Below are positions 17,655 through 23,827 of a stretch of DNA of 64,000 nt, in pieces. The DNA lies in assembly GCF_011801125.1 (NCBI RefSeq), contig NZ_CP046171.1, forward strand, positions 2,232,001 to 2,296,000, in the 5' to 3' direction. A program made the translations under genes and the position numbers. Each line of letters begins with the position of its first letter. Within the stretch, counting starts at the first letter, position 1. This DNA is from Nocardia brasiliensis (lineage in GTDB: Bacteria; Actinomycetota; Actinomycetes; Mycobacteriales; Mycobacteriaceae). The notes beneath the pieces are model-generated. The model made no database searches. It saw only the letters and a program-made list of their open reading frames with translations, and was not told the origin of the DNA.

Positions 17655-18164
17655 TCAGGGCAGGGTGCGCAGCTGCGCCTCGATGGCCGCGACGCGCTCG
17701 GCGTCGACACCCCACGGGTGCTCGACGCCGACCCTGCGGTCCAGGTCCCACAGCACGCACTCCTCGCCGGGCGCGGCCACCAGTGCCCAGGCCACCACGG
17801 TGCGGCCGAGCTGCTGACCCATCGTGCCGTGTGCGGGGTTCGGCGGCCCGGCGCCCTCCGGGAAATGGTGCAGGAAACGGCCGTAGGCGGCCGCGCAGAA
17901 CGCGGCATAGCGTTCGGTGCAGAGAATGAGTCCGTGCCACGCCTCGTCCACCGCGTGTGAGGACATACCGATCACCTGTCCGTCCCGCATCGCCGCTCCA
18001 CAGCAGCGCAGCCACTGCCGCAATCCGGTCGCCACCAATTCGCGTGGCTGCCACGGACAGGTCTTGAAAACGGCATCGGGCAATTCCAGCGCGGCGACCG
18101 CGGCATCGACCTCGGTCAGGTCGACTTTTCGCGGTCGCGCTCCGCGCAAACCGAAAGACAGCAC
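17655..18164 (-). CDS. Conserved protein of the glycine-rich-domain-protein (GRDP) like family
   Basis: A 169-residue cytoplasmic protein starting with GTG. Its central motif HAVDEAWHGLILCTERYAAF followed by YGRFLHHFPE is the hallmark of the GRDP-like family (WH-x2-I/L-x5-Y-x2-F). Function is unknown. It is divergent, with 42 bases in between, from a membrane protein with a Gly-Ser-Cys-rich tail; such a tail often goes with this motif in bacteria, so the two may work together. No signal peptide or membrane segment is seen. Confidence 0.65.
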   Translation of the reverse strand: MLSFGLRGARPRKVDLTEVDAAVAALELPDAVFKTCPWQPRELVATGLRQWLRCCGAAMRDGQVIGMSSHAVDEAWHGLILCTERYAAFCAAAYGRFLHHFPEGAGPPNPAHGTMGQQLGRTVVAWALVAAPGEECVLWDLDRRVGVEHPWGVDAERVAAIEAQLRTLP

Positions 18165-18206
18165 AGTTCACTGTACGCAGCAGGCCGGGAACGCTACCGT
18201 TCATGA

Positions 18207-18611
18207 ATGAGTGTGCTTGTCGGCCTGATTCTCCTCATGGCGATCCTCATGCTGGTGGCGATCATTGTGGTGCCGCTGGTCATCCTCGGCGTGGTTCGCA
18301 ATTCGACGCGCAATGCGCGCATTCCGCCGTTCGGGGTGCAGCCAGGTGGCCATCCCCGTAGGCACAGCGGGGGATACGAGAATTCGGATCCGTACTGGGC
18401 CGCCGGCGCTGCCGGATTCGGCAGCGATTCCGGCCCGGACAGCAGTTGCGCCGGCGGGTGGGATTCCGGGCCCGGCGGCCATCATCACGGCGGGCATCAC
18501 GACAGCGGCAACGGGGGCAGTGGCAGTAGCTGCGGTGGTGGCAGTAGCTGTGGCGGGGGCAGTGGTAGTAGCTGTGGCGGGGGCAGTAGTTGTGGTGGGG
18601 GTAGCTCCTGA
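18207..18611 (+). CDS. Small membrane protein with Gly/Ser/Cys-rich tail
   Basis: A 134-residue protein: one strong N-terminal transmembrane helix (residues 2-28, almost only Val, Leu, Ile, Met), a polar linker, a His/Gly patch (GGHHHGGHHDSGNGG) and a C-terminal run with four copies of SSCGGG. The tail resembles those of TIGR04222-type membrane proteins and could bind metal or be cross-linked through cysteines. It shares a short intergenic region with the divergent WH-motif protein. The DNA of the tail (about 18524-18608) is itself repetitive. Confidence 0.7.
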   Translation: MSVLVGLILLMAILMLVAIIVVPLVILGVVRNSTRNARIPPFGVQPGGHPRRHSGGYENSDPYWAAGAAGFGSDSGPDSSCAGGWDSGPGGHHHGGHHDSGNGGSGSSCGGGSSCGGGSGSSCGGGSSCGGGSS

Positions 18612-18645
18612 CGGTTACGCGCTGAGCGGAATCGCGACCGACGGC

Positions 18646-18676
18646 TTGACCTCAACAAAACTAGAGGTTCCATGCT
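18646..18676 (+). promoter_or_regulatory. MerR/SoxR-type promoter with overlong spacer
   Basis: TTGACC (-35) and CATGCT (-10) are 19 bases apart, and the spacer carries an inverted repeat with arms ACCTC and GAGGT centred at 18658. That geometry is diagnostic of MerR-class activated promoters. It drives the quinone oxidoreductase and rules out the ATG at 18672 as its start. Confidence 0.55.
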
Positions 18677-18716
18677 GGCTTTGTCGAAGCTCGGCAGATC
18701 AGCGATGGAGGATGTC

Positions 18717-19724
18717 ATGCGGGCCGTACACGCAGTGGAATTCGGTGGGCCGGAAGTACTCACGGTGCGTGAGGTGCCCGAGCCTGTCGCCGGGCCGGGA
18801 CAGGTGGTCGTCACGGTGGCTGCCGCCGATGTGATGTTCCTCGACACCAGGCTGCGCGGCGGCTGGGGTGGCGACTTCTTCCGGCTGGAGCCGCCGTATG
18901 TGCCGGGTGGCGCGGTGTCGGGTGTCGTCACCGAGGTCGGCGCCGACGTCGACTCGTCGTGGCTCGGGCGGCGGGTCGCCACCTCGACCGCGGCCAGCCG
19001 GGTCGGCGGCGGCCGGCCGATCGGTGGGTATGCCGAGAAGGCGCTGGCCGGCGTCGAGACGCTCACCGCGGTACCCGAGGGGCTCAGTGCCGCCCAAGCC
19101 GTCGCGCTCGTCCATGACGGCACCACCGCGCTCGCGGTATTCGACCGCGCCGCCATCCGCCCCGGCGAATGGGTGTTGATCACCGCGGCCGGTGGCGGAC
19201 TCGGCACCTTGCTGATCCAGCTGGCGCGGGCCGCGGGCGCGCACGTGATCGCCGCCGCGCGCGGCGGCGCCAAACTCGAACTGGCCCAACGACTCGGTGC
19301 CGAGATTGTGCTCGACTACACCGAATCCGGCTGGGCGGCCACGGCGCGCGCGGCCACCGGTGGCGGCGGCGTGCAGGTTGTTCTGGACGGTGCCGGTGGT
19401 GCGCTGGGCGAGGCGGCTCTCGACGCCGTCGCGGACCACGGCCGGTTCCTCGGATACGGCGTTTCGGCAGGCGAATTCGCCGAGCCCGACGCCGATGTTG
19501 TGGCGGCGCACGACATCACCGTCTACGGCTTGTTCGATCTCACGAACGGCGACACCGACTGGCAGGGGCTAGCCCAGCGTTCGCTCGCCGAGGCAGCCGC
19601 CGGACGTCTGGAAGTCGTGGTAGGACAGACGTTTTCGCTTGAGGAGGCCGCGCACGCACACGCTGCCATCGAATCGCGGACCGCGCTCGGACGCACCTTG
19701 CTGACCGTCGAATCCGCTGTCTGA
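18717..19724 (+). CDS. Zinc-type alcohol dehydrogenase superfamily, quinone oxidoreductase
   Basis: A 335-residue MDR protein of the quinone oxidoreductase group: N-terminal GroES-like barrel starting MRAVHAVEFGGPEVLTV, a loop PGGAVSGVVTEVG, and the NADPH Rossmann motif TAAGGGLGTLLIQLAR near residue 165. The catalytic-zinc ligands of true alcohol dehydrogenases are absent, as in QOR. GGAGG precedes the ATG. A MerR-type promoter upstream implies induction by oxidants, quinones or drugs. It probably reduces quinones or enones in the cytoplasm. Confidence 0.9.
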   Translation: MRAVHAVEFGGPEVLTVREVPEPVAGPGQVVVTVAAADVMFLDTRLRGGWGGDFFRLEPPYVPGGAVSGVVTEVGADVDSSWLGRRVATSTAASRVGGGRPIGGYAEKALAGVETLTAVPEGLSAAQAVALVHDGTTALAVFDRAAIRPGEWVLITAAGGGLGTLLIQLARAAGAHVIAAARGGAKLELAQRLGAEIVLDYTESGWAATARAATGGGGVQVVLDGAGGALGEAALDAVADHGRFLGYGVSAGEFAEPDADVVAAHDITVYGLFDLTNGDTDWQGLAQRSLAEAAAGRLEVVVGQTFSLEEAAHAHAAIESRTALGRTLLTVESAV

Positions 19725-19748
19725 GACCGATCGGTTCGACGGTCTGGC

Positions 19749-19777
19749 GGGCACCCTGGCTCGGCGCTAGGGTGCCC
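19749..19777. terminator. Perfect hairpin between quinone oxidoreductase and small membrane protein genes
   Basis: GGGCACCCT and AGGGTGCCC form a nine-base perfect stem with an eleven-base loop. It can terminate the upstream gene. Its end is only three bases before the GTG at 19781, so it may also restrict translation of the small protein. Confidence 0.45.
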
Positions 19778-19780
19778 TGC

Positions 19781-19978
19781 GTGGAGACTCTGATCGTTGT
19801 GGGTGTAGTCGTTCTTGTGCTCGTTGTCGTCGTCGCTGTCGTGCAAATCGCCAGCAGACCCCCGTCCGACGGGAACCGTTGGGAGCGGGAGGATCCCGAC
19901 GACTACGACGAAGAATGGGACGACCGGCGCGACGGCTACGGCGAGGACGACGACTACGACGAATACCGCCGCGACTGA
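19781..19978 (+). CDS. Small membrane protein with acidic tail
   Basis: About 65 residues (68 if the GTG nine bases upstream is used). One transmembrane helix made almost entirely of Val, Leu and Ile (residues 5-24) is followed by a short basic stretch and a tail rich in Asp, Glu, Tyr and Arg (DDYDEEWDDRRDGYGEDDDY). No family is recognised. The simple composition and single anchor suggest a membrane-linked adaptor. The later GTG is preferred because the earlier one lies inside the hairpin. Confidence 0.5.
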   Translation: METLIVVGVVVLVLVVVVAVVQIASRPPSDGNRWEREDPDDYDEEWDDRRDGYGEDDDYDEYRRD

Positions 19979-19984
19979 GCTTGC

Positions 19985-20416
19985 TCAGCCGACCGGCGTC
20001 AGCACCACCACAGCAATGGGCCGCTTCGTCTGCTTCTGGTATTCCGTGTAGCGACCCTGGTTCACCTTGTCGACCAAGGCGAACCGGCGGGCATACTCCG
20101 AATCCTCGGGATACGTGGCCCGCGCGGTCACCCGCGTCGTGCGTCGCCCCACCTGGATCTCGCACTCCGGACGCGCCTTCAGATTCGCCAGCCACCCCGG
20201 CGGGCGCGGCGAACCGCCGTTGGACGCCGTGACCAGATAGTCCGCCCCATCGCGCGCATAGGTCAGCGCCGACGTCCGCGCCTGCCCCGTCTTGCGCCCC
20301 ACCGTCCGCAGCAGCAACGTCGGATTCCCGAACAGGATTCGATGGCCGACCAGCCCGCCACTGTTCTCGTACACCCACTGATGCACCTTCAGCACATTCG
20401 CGAACACACTGGCCAT
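19985..20416 (-). CDS. Deazaflavin (F420)-dependent nitroreductase family protein (Ddn-like)
   Basis: A 143-residue split-barrel protein. Family motifs are LLLRTVGRKTGQARTSAL near residue 35, YLVTASNGGSPRPPGWLANL near 60 and RATYPEDSEYARRFALVDK near 100, as in Ddn and related F420H2-dependent reductases of mycobacteria and nocardiae. These enzymes reduce quinones and nitro-compounds with F420. GGAGG precedes the ATG. It is convergent with the small acidic membrane protein gene; the two stops are six bases apart. Confidence 0.9.
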   Translation of the reverse strand: MASVFANVLKVHQWVYENSGGLVGHRILFGNPTLLLRTVGRKTGQARTSALTYARDGADYLVTASNGGSPRPPGWLANLKARPECEIQVGRRTTRVTARATYPEDSEYARRFALVDKVNQGRYTEYQKQTKRPIAVVVLTPVG

Positions 20417-20558
20417 GGTCCAAACCCTCCATACGGTTGCGGGACACCTCACCCTAACCGCCACCCCCAGCACCTCCACCCGCCCCGCGGGTCCAAGTGG
20501 TGTCCGCCCCACCCGAGCCGGTACCATCCCCGAAGCTGCGGAACCTCCCCGCAGCCCC

Positions 20559-20632
20559 GGGGCGGTAGCTCAGTCGGTTAGAGCCGTGGACTCATAATCC
20601 ATTGGTCGTGGGTTCGAGCCCCACCCGCCCCA
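20559..20632 (+). tRNA. tRNA with CAU anticodon (Met elongator or Ile2)
   Basis: A complete 74-nt cloverleaf: acceptor GGGGCGG/CCGCCCC, D stem GCUC/GAGC, anticodon stem GUGGA/UCCAU with loop CUCAUAA, T stem GUGGG/CCCAC with loop UUCGAGC and discriminator A. CCA is not encoded. CAU reads Met, or Ile (AUA) if C34 is converted to lysidine. The UUGGUCG around the variable loop resembles bacterial Ile2, but this is not decisive. It is followed by an accessory, IS-scarred stretch. Confidence 0.93.
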
Positions 20633-20700
20633 CAAACCCCCTCTGAACTCCTGGAGTACGGGTCACTCGCCACCCAGGCCTGCGAGAGCACCCCACGCGG

Positions 20701-20850
20701 TCATGGTTTCGGCTCGTTCTGGTCGCGTATCTGGAAACCGCCCGGGCCAGGGGTGCTGAGGAGGAATCGGGTGCGCATACGGTCGAAGAGTTCGGGGTAA
20801 TCCGGTCCGAATGTGAATGCGGCACAGCGCTCGGCTTCGTAGGCTTCGGG
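20701..20850 (-). pseudogene. C-terminal remnant of a paralog of the 21.1-22.2 kb gene
   Basis: Directly after the TAG of the next gene, the same frame continues for 49 codons to a TGA. It reads EAERCAAFTFGPDYPELFDR and RMRTRFLLS, clearly homologous to DAVRFTAETYGPDYRQLFDR at the C-terminus of the protein encoded at 21126-22244. So a second copy of that gene existed and only its tail is left, fused in frame behind the small secreted protein and separated by one stop codon. Confidence 0.65.
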
Positions 20851-21129
20851 CTACTCGTTGGTTCTTTCGGCGGTCGAGTCCGTGCCGGTCGTGGCAGGAC
20901 CGAGATCTGTGGGAGGGCCGTTGTGCGAACTGCCCTTGCGGGAGTCGTCGATGAAGTCGTGCCAGGTCGACGGTGTGCCGTCCTCGATGACGGGTTCCTC
21001 GGTCGGTGGTTGCTGGTCGGGTGTGCTGGGGGTCTGGTCTGGGGGTTTGGACCCGGCGCTGGATTGCGCGAGAACACCGGCTCCGATAGCCGCCAGCACG
21101 ATGCCGAGCAAAACGGGCTTGCGTTTCAT
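20851..21129 (-). CDS. Small secreted Pro/Thr-rich protein, unknown
   Basis: A 92-residue protein with a signal peptide (MKRKPVLLGIVLAAIGAGVL, probable cleavage near AQS-SAG) and then a low-complexity region rich in Pro, Thr, Asp and Glu. No domain is recognised. Its ATG overlaps the TGA of the upstream 373-residue gene (ATGA), so the two are translationally coupled. The TAG stop is followed in frame by a degenerate paralog tail; the original gene product may have been longer. Confidence 0.6.
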   Translation of the reverse strand: MKRKPVLLGIVLAAIGAGVLAQSSAGSKPPDQTPSTPDQQPPTEEPVIEDGTPSTWHDFIDDSRKGSSHNGPPTDLGPATTGTDSTAERTNE

Positions 21130-22244
21130 GATTCCCGCTGGACATCGTCCGGACCGAAGTTGCTTAGGAATTCGGTTCGGATGCGGTCGAAGAGTTGCCG
21201 ATAGTCGGGTCCGTAGGTTTCGGCAGTAAACCGGACGGCGTCGAAGGCGGCTTTGACGGGGTCGGGTTGATCAACGGCGACGATGTAGGAGCCGGTCGCG
21301 GTGTGCTGGGGGATTCTTTCGCTGTTGCCGGCGAAGCCTGGCACGACGGTCAGGGTGATGGCGGGGTCGGTGTCGATGCGGTGGCGCAGTAATGAGGCGT
21401 TGGCGAAGTCCGGTGGCGGAGTGATGTCGTGGTCCATTGCGTCGAGGGCAGCCCGGAAGTCGGCGTGGGCGGTGAGTCCGGCGCGTTCGAACGCGCGGTG
21501 TGCACACCAGCGGGCCAGGTCGTGCTGGCGGCGCGGGGGGATCGCGTCGATGTCGTCGACGAGGTCGCGGTCCCAGTCGGCAACCACCGACGCTGAGTAG
21601 TAGCGGATGTGGTCGGCGGTCACGTCCGGGCTGGGTGGACGTCCGCTCCAGGTACCCCGTTGGGCATAGACGGCGTGGGCCTGGGGACTGTCGTGGTGGA
21701 CCTTGACTTGCTGGTTGTCGGGGCCGGTGATGTAGACGTGGTCGTAGTCGAGCACGGGAATGGTTTTGGCCGGTGGCCTGCCGGGGCCGCTGGCGGTGTG
21801 CAGGCTGGTGATCACGCCCATCCCGCCGTCATCGCGGGCAGGTATGAGCTGAATCTGGATCAGGTAGGTCTCGCTGGGTTCGGTGACGTCGATGTCGTAG
21901 TTGAGGTCGCGTCCGCGGGCATGCACGCGGACTCGGTAGCGTCCGGGCGGGACGGGGGCGAATTGTTCGGCGACGTGTCCATCGAGGCTGATCACCAGCA
22001 GTTCCTCGGCGGACTCGATCACTGTTTCCTCGACGATGTCCCAGTCGGTGAGCTCGACGCCGCTTTCGGCGGTGGTGTCGAGGGTGAGAGTGACTGGGCC
22101 GTAGGCGATCCCGGCCTGGACGGCGACGAATCCGGGGCCGGTCCAGATCAGGTCGGATTCGGCGGTGATATCGGTGGGGTCGGTCGCGGCGGCGGTGAGC
22201 AGGAACTGGTGGTGATCGACACTCACCGCACCGGTTGGGGCCAT
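21126..22244 (-). CDS. Conserved hypothetical protein, unknown
   Basis: A 372-residue protein not recognised by me. The first 130 residues look beta-rich (LTLDTTAESGVELTDWDIVEE; PPGRYRVRVHARGRDLNYDIDV), the middle is a mixed segment, and residues 230-290 contain a helical block (DDIDAIPPRRQHDLARWCAH). The C-terminus ends GPDYRQLFDRIRTEFLSNFG, which is duplicated as a remnant downstream. There is no signal peptide. The ATG at 22244 is preferred to a TTG six bases upstream because AGAGG precedes it. It lies in the scarred zone behind the tRNA. Confidence 0.6.
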   Translation of the reverse strand: MAPTGAVSVDHHQFLLTAAATDPTDITAESDLIWTGPGFVAVQAGIAYGPVTLTLDTTAESGVELTDWDIVEETVIESAEELLVISLDGHVAEQFAPVPPGRYRVRVHARGRDLNYDIDVTEPSETYLIQIQLIPARDDGGMGVITSLHTASGPGRPPAKTIPVLDYDHVYITGPDNQQVKVHHDSPQAHAVYAQRGTWSGRPPSPDVTADHIRYYSASVVADWDRDLVDDIDAIPPRRQHDLARWCAHRAFERAGLTAHADFRAALDAMDHDITPPPDFANASLLRHRIDTDPAITLTVVPGFAGNSERIPQHTATGSYIVAVDQPDPVKAAFDAVRFTAETYGPDYRQLFDRIRTEFLSNFGPDDVQRES

Positions 22245-22275
22245 GGTCAACGGAACCTCTTTCTGGCTGGTGTGG

Positions 22276-22359
22276 TCAGGAGTCCGTGGCGTAGAAACGG
22301 TCGCCGTCGAGGACCCGGTTCTTGGCGTAGAACCAGGCTAGATCCCGCCACCCCGCCTG
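22276..22359 (-). pseudogene. 3' remnant of an unknown gene cut by the IS element
   Basis: Twenty-seven codons ending in TGA, reading DLAWFYAKNRVLDGDRFYAT, 32 bases upstream of the 372-residue gene and on the same strand. In-frame TAA codons precede it immediately where the IS3 debris starts. It looks like the tail of an upstream operon member lost on IS insertion. The family is unknown. Confidence 0.4.
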
Positions 22360-22421
22360 TTATCGTTACTGGACATCAAACACATACTGATTGAGGTTCC
22401 CCCGCTGATCCGGAGAGCGGA

Positions 22422-22715
22422 TTAGCTGGTTCCGGCCAGAACTCGTTGATGGTAGCTGGCTTCGTGCTCGTCGGGTGATCGCCAATCCAGCTTCTTCTGG
22501 ATGCGTTGGGTGTTGTACCAGCCGTAATAGGAGAACAAGGCGTTCTCTGCGTCTTGCCTTGTGCGCCAAGAGTTCCGGTAGACCAGCTCGGTCTTCAGTG
22601 TGGAGAAGAAGTTCTCCATGAGCGCATTGTCGTAGCTGTCCCCGACCGAACCCATCGACTGAGCGATCCTGTTGTCGGACAACCTGTTCGCGAACCGAAT
22701 CGCCGTGTAGGTCGA
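22422..22715 (-). pseudogene. IS3-family transposase (orfB), C-terminal part
   Basis: About 98 codons of the DDE integrase catalytic domain: YTAIRFANRLSDNRIAQSMG, GDSYDNALMENFFSTLKTEL with the catalytic Glu region, YGWYNTQRIQKKLDWRSPDE. The homology starts abruptly where a full protein would read HSDxGSQYT, so the N-terminal two thirds, including the first catalytic aspartates, are missing. Confidence 0.85.
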
Positions 22716-22740
22716 GCCGGCGGGCGGCCGTGGCGCACCT

Positions 22741-22840
22741 GATGCGCGTGCTCGAAGTGAGCGAGTGGTTCGCCTGCCGGGTGACCGGGCAACACCGAAG
22801 TCGGTACGGAAAGCCGTGCCGACTGCCGGCCACCGATGCC
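22741..22840 (+). pseudogene. IS3-type orfB N-terminal fragment
   Basis: The plus strand reads LMRVLEVSEWFACRVTGQHR, which resembles the start of IS3-type transposases (VSERRACRVLGQxRSTQR). The similarity fades after about 25 codons. It faces the minus-strand orfB fragment, so at least two insertion or rearrangement events took place here. Confidence 0.45.
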
Positions 22841-22843
22841 ACC

Positions 22844-23115
22844 GGCCCTGGGCCGCATCGCCGATCAGACCGCGAACGTGCAGATCAATGAGAAAACCGT
22901 CGCGCGCACGAGCGCCGGTACCGTGCGATACTCGGTGCTCGAAGCGATCGCGCACGGGCCTCGAGGACGAGTCCCGGCGTGCTGATCGCGACCGGGTACT
23001 TCCCGGTGGCAGTGGCATGGAATTGGCACAGTGGCTGCAACCGGGCGACCGGCTGCGCCTGGAGATCGATGAGGTCGGCATGAGCGAACATCACATCGGA
23101 GAGGCGAACCACTGA
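22844..23115 (+). pseudogene. Fumarylacetoacetate hydrolase-family remnant, frameshifted
   Basis: Three short frame segments together read as the end of an FAH-family protein: NVQINEKTVARTSAGTVRYS, then PGVLIATG, then GGSGMELAQWLQPGDRLRLE and IDEVGMSEHHIG. The order fits the family (beta strand, PGDVLxTGTP, WLxPGDxVxxEIxGIG). A deletion and at least one frameshift break it, and the 5' part was lost at the IS junction. The tail ends one base before the next gene, suggesting a former operon. Confidence 0.6.
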
Positions 23116-23116
23116 C

Positions 23117-23827
23117 ATGCGCATCACCCAGGTAGCCGACTCCGTGTATGTCGTGGCGGGCACGAACGTCAATTGGTCGCTGGTCACCGACGGGTCCGGT
23201 GTCACCCTGGTCGACGCCGGTTATCCGAGGGACACCGAGGCGGTGCTCGATTCCATCCGGCAGATCGGCCACGAACTCGATGATCTGGCAGCGGTATTGG
23301 TGACGCACGCGCACCTCGACCACATCGGCGCCATCCCAACCCTGGTGCGCCGCACCGGAGTTCCGGTTTATACCGGTGCCGAAGAGGCGGCGCACGCTCG
23401 TCGCGAATATCTGCAGCAGGTCACTCCGGTCGAGATGGTCGGGTTGTTGCGCACGCCGGGCGGGCCGCGCTGGGTCGCCCAGACGGTGCGTGCGGTGGTG
23501 GGACACATCAAGATGAAAGTGCCCAGCGCTACCACCTACGACGATGACGCCCTTCGCGCGTTGCCGGGCGGGTTCACCGCGATACCGGCGCCGGGGCACA
23601 CCTCGGGGCACACCGCCTACTTTCTGCCGGATCAGCAGATCCTGTTCAGCGGCGACGCGCTCGTCACCGGTCATCCGCTGCTGGCCACCTGCGGCCCGCA
23701 GCTGCTGCCGACGGTGTTCAATCACGACGAAGACCTCACCCGCCGCACCGCGGACGCCCTGCTCGGTTCCGCGCCACGCTTGATCGTCCCGGGGCATGGG
23801 GAGCCCGAGAAGCCAAGCGCCGCTTAG
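23117..23827 (+). CDS. MBL-fold metallo-hydrolase
   Basis: A 236-residue metallo-beta-lactamase fold protein. The metal motif THAHLDHIGAI is near residue 72, a later histidine in PAPGHTSGH near 158, the bridging aspartate in LFSGDALVTGH near 178 and the last histidine in VPGHGEP near 230. It is a cytoplasmic hydrolase of thioester, lactone or similar bonds. The start follows directly on an FAH-family remnant, so it may once have served a ring-cleavage pathway. Its last bases overlap the stop of the convergent neighbour. Confidence 0.88.
   Translation: MRITQVADSVYVVAGTNVNWSLVTDGSGVTLVDAGYPRDTEAVLDSIRQIGHELDDLAAVLVTHAHLDHIGAIPTLVRRTGVPVYTGAEEAAHARREYLQQVTPVEMVGLLRTPGGPRWVAQTVRAVVGHIKMKVPSATTYDDDALRALPGGFTAIPAPGHTSGHTAYFLPDQQILFSGDALVTGHPLLATCGPQLLPTVFNHDEDLTRRTADALLGSAPRLIVPGHGEPEKPSAA

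Larger units (their letters stand above)
22378..22843. mobile_element. IS3-family remnant, mosaic of two inverted transposase pieces
   Basis: The stretch contains a C-terminal IS3 orfB piece on the minus strand joined head-on to an N-terminal orfB-like piece on the plus strand. The outer end near TGATTGAGGTTCCCCC (22389-22404) may be the surviving terminal repeat; the other end is lost. The element cannot move by itself. It separates the tRNA-proximal unknown operon from the FAH-family remnant. Confidence 0.65.

Noticed and set aside
18524..18608. Tandem repeat-like DNA
   Set aside because: It encodes the SSCGGG tail of the membrane protein, so it is a coding repeat and not a CRISPR array or satellite.
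20592..21145. Two long minus-strand frames over the small secreted gene
   Set aside because: They are out-of-frame with the ATGA-coupled gene and the paralog tail, and consist of low-complexity Arg/Pro/Thr.
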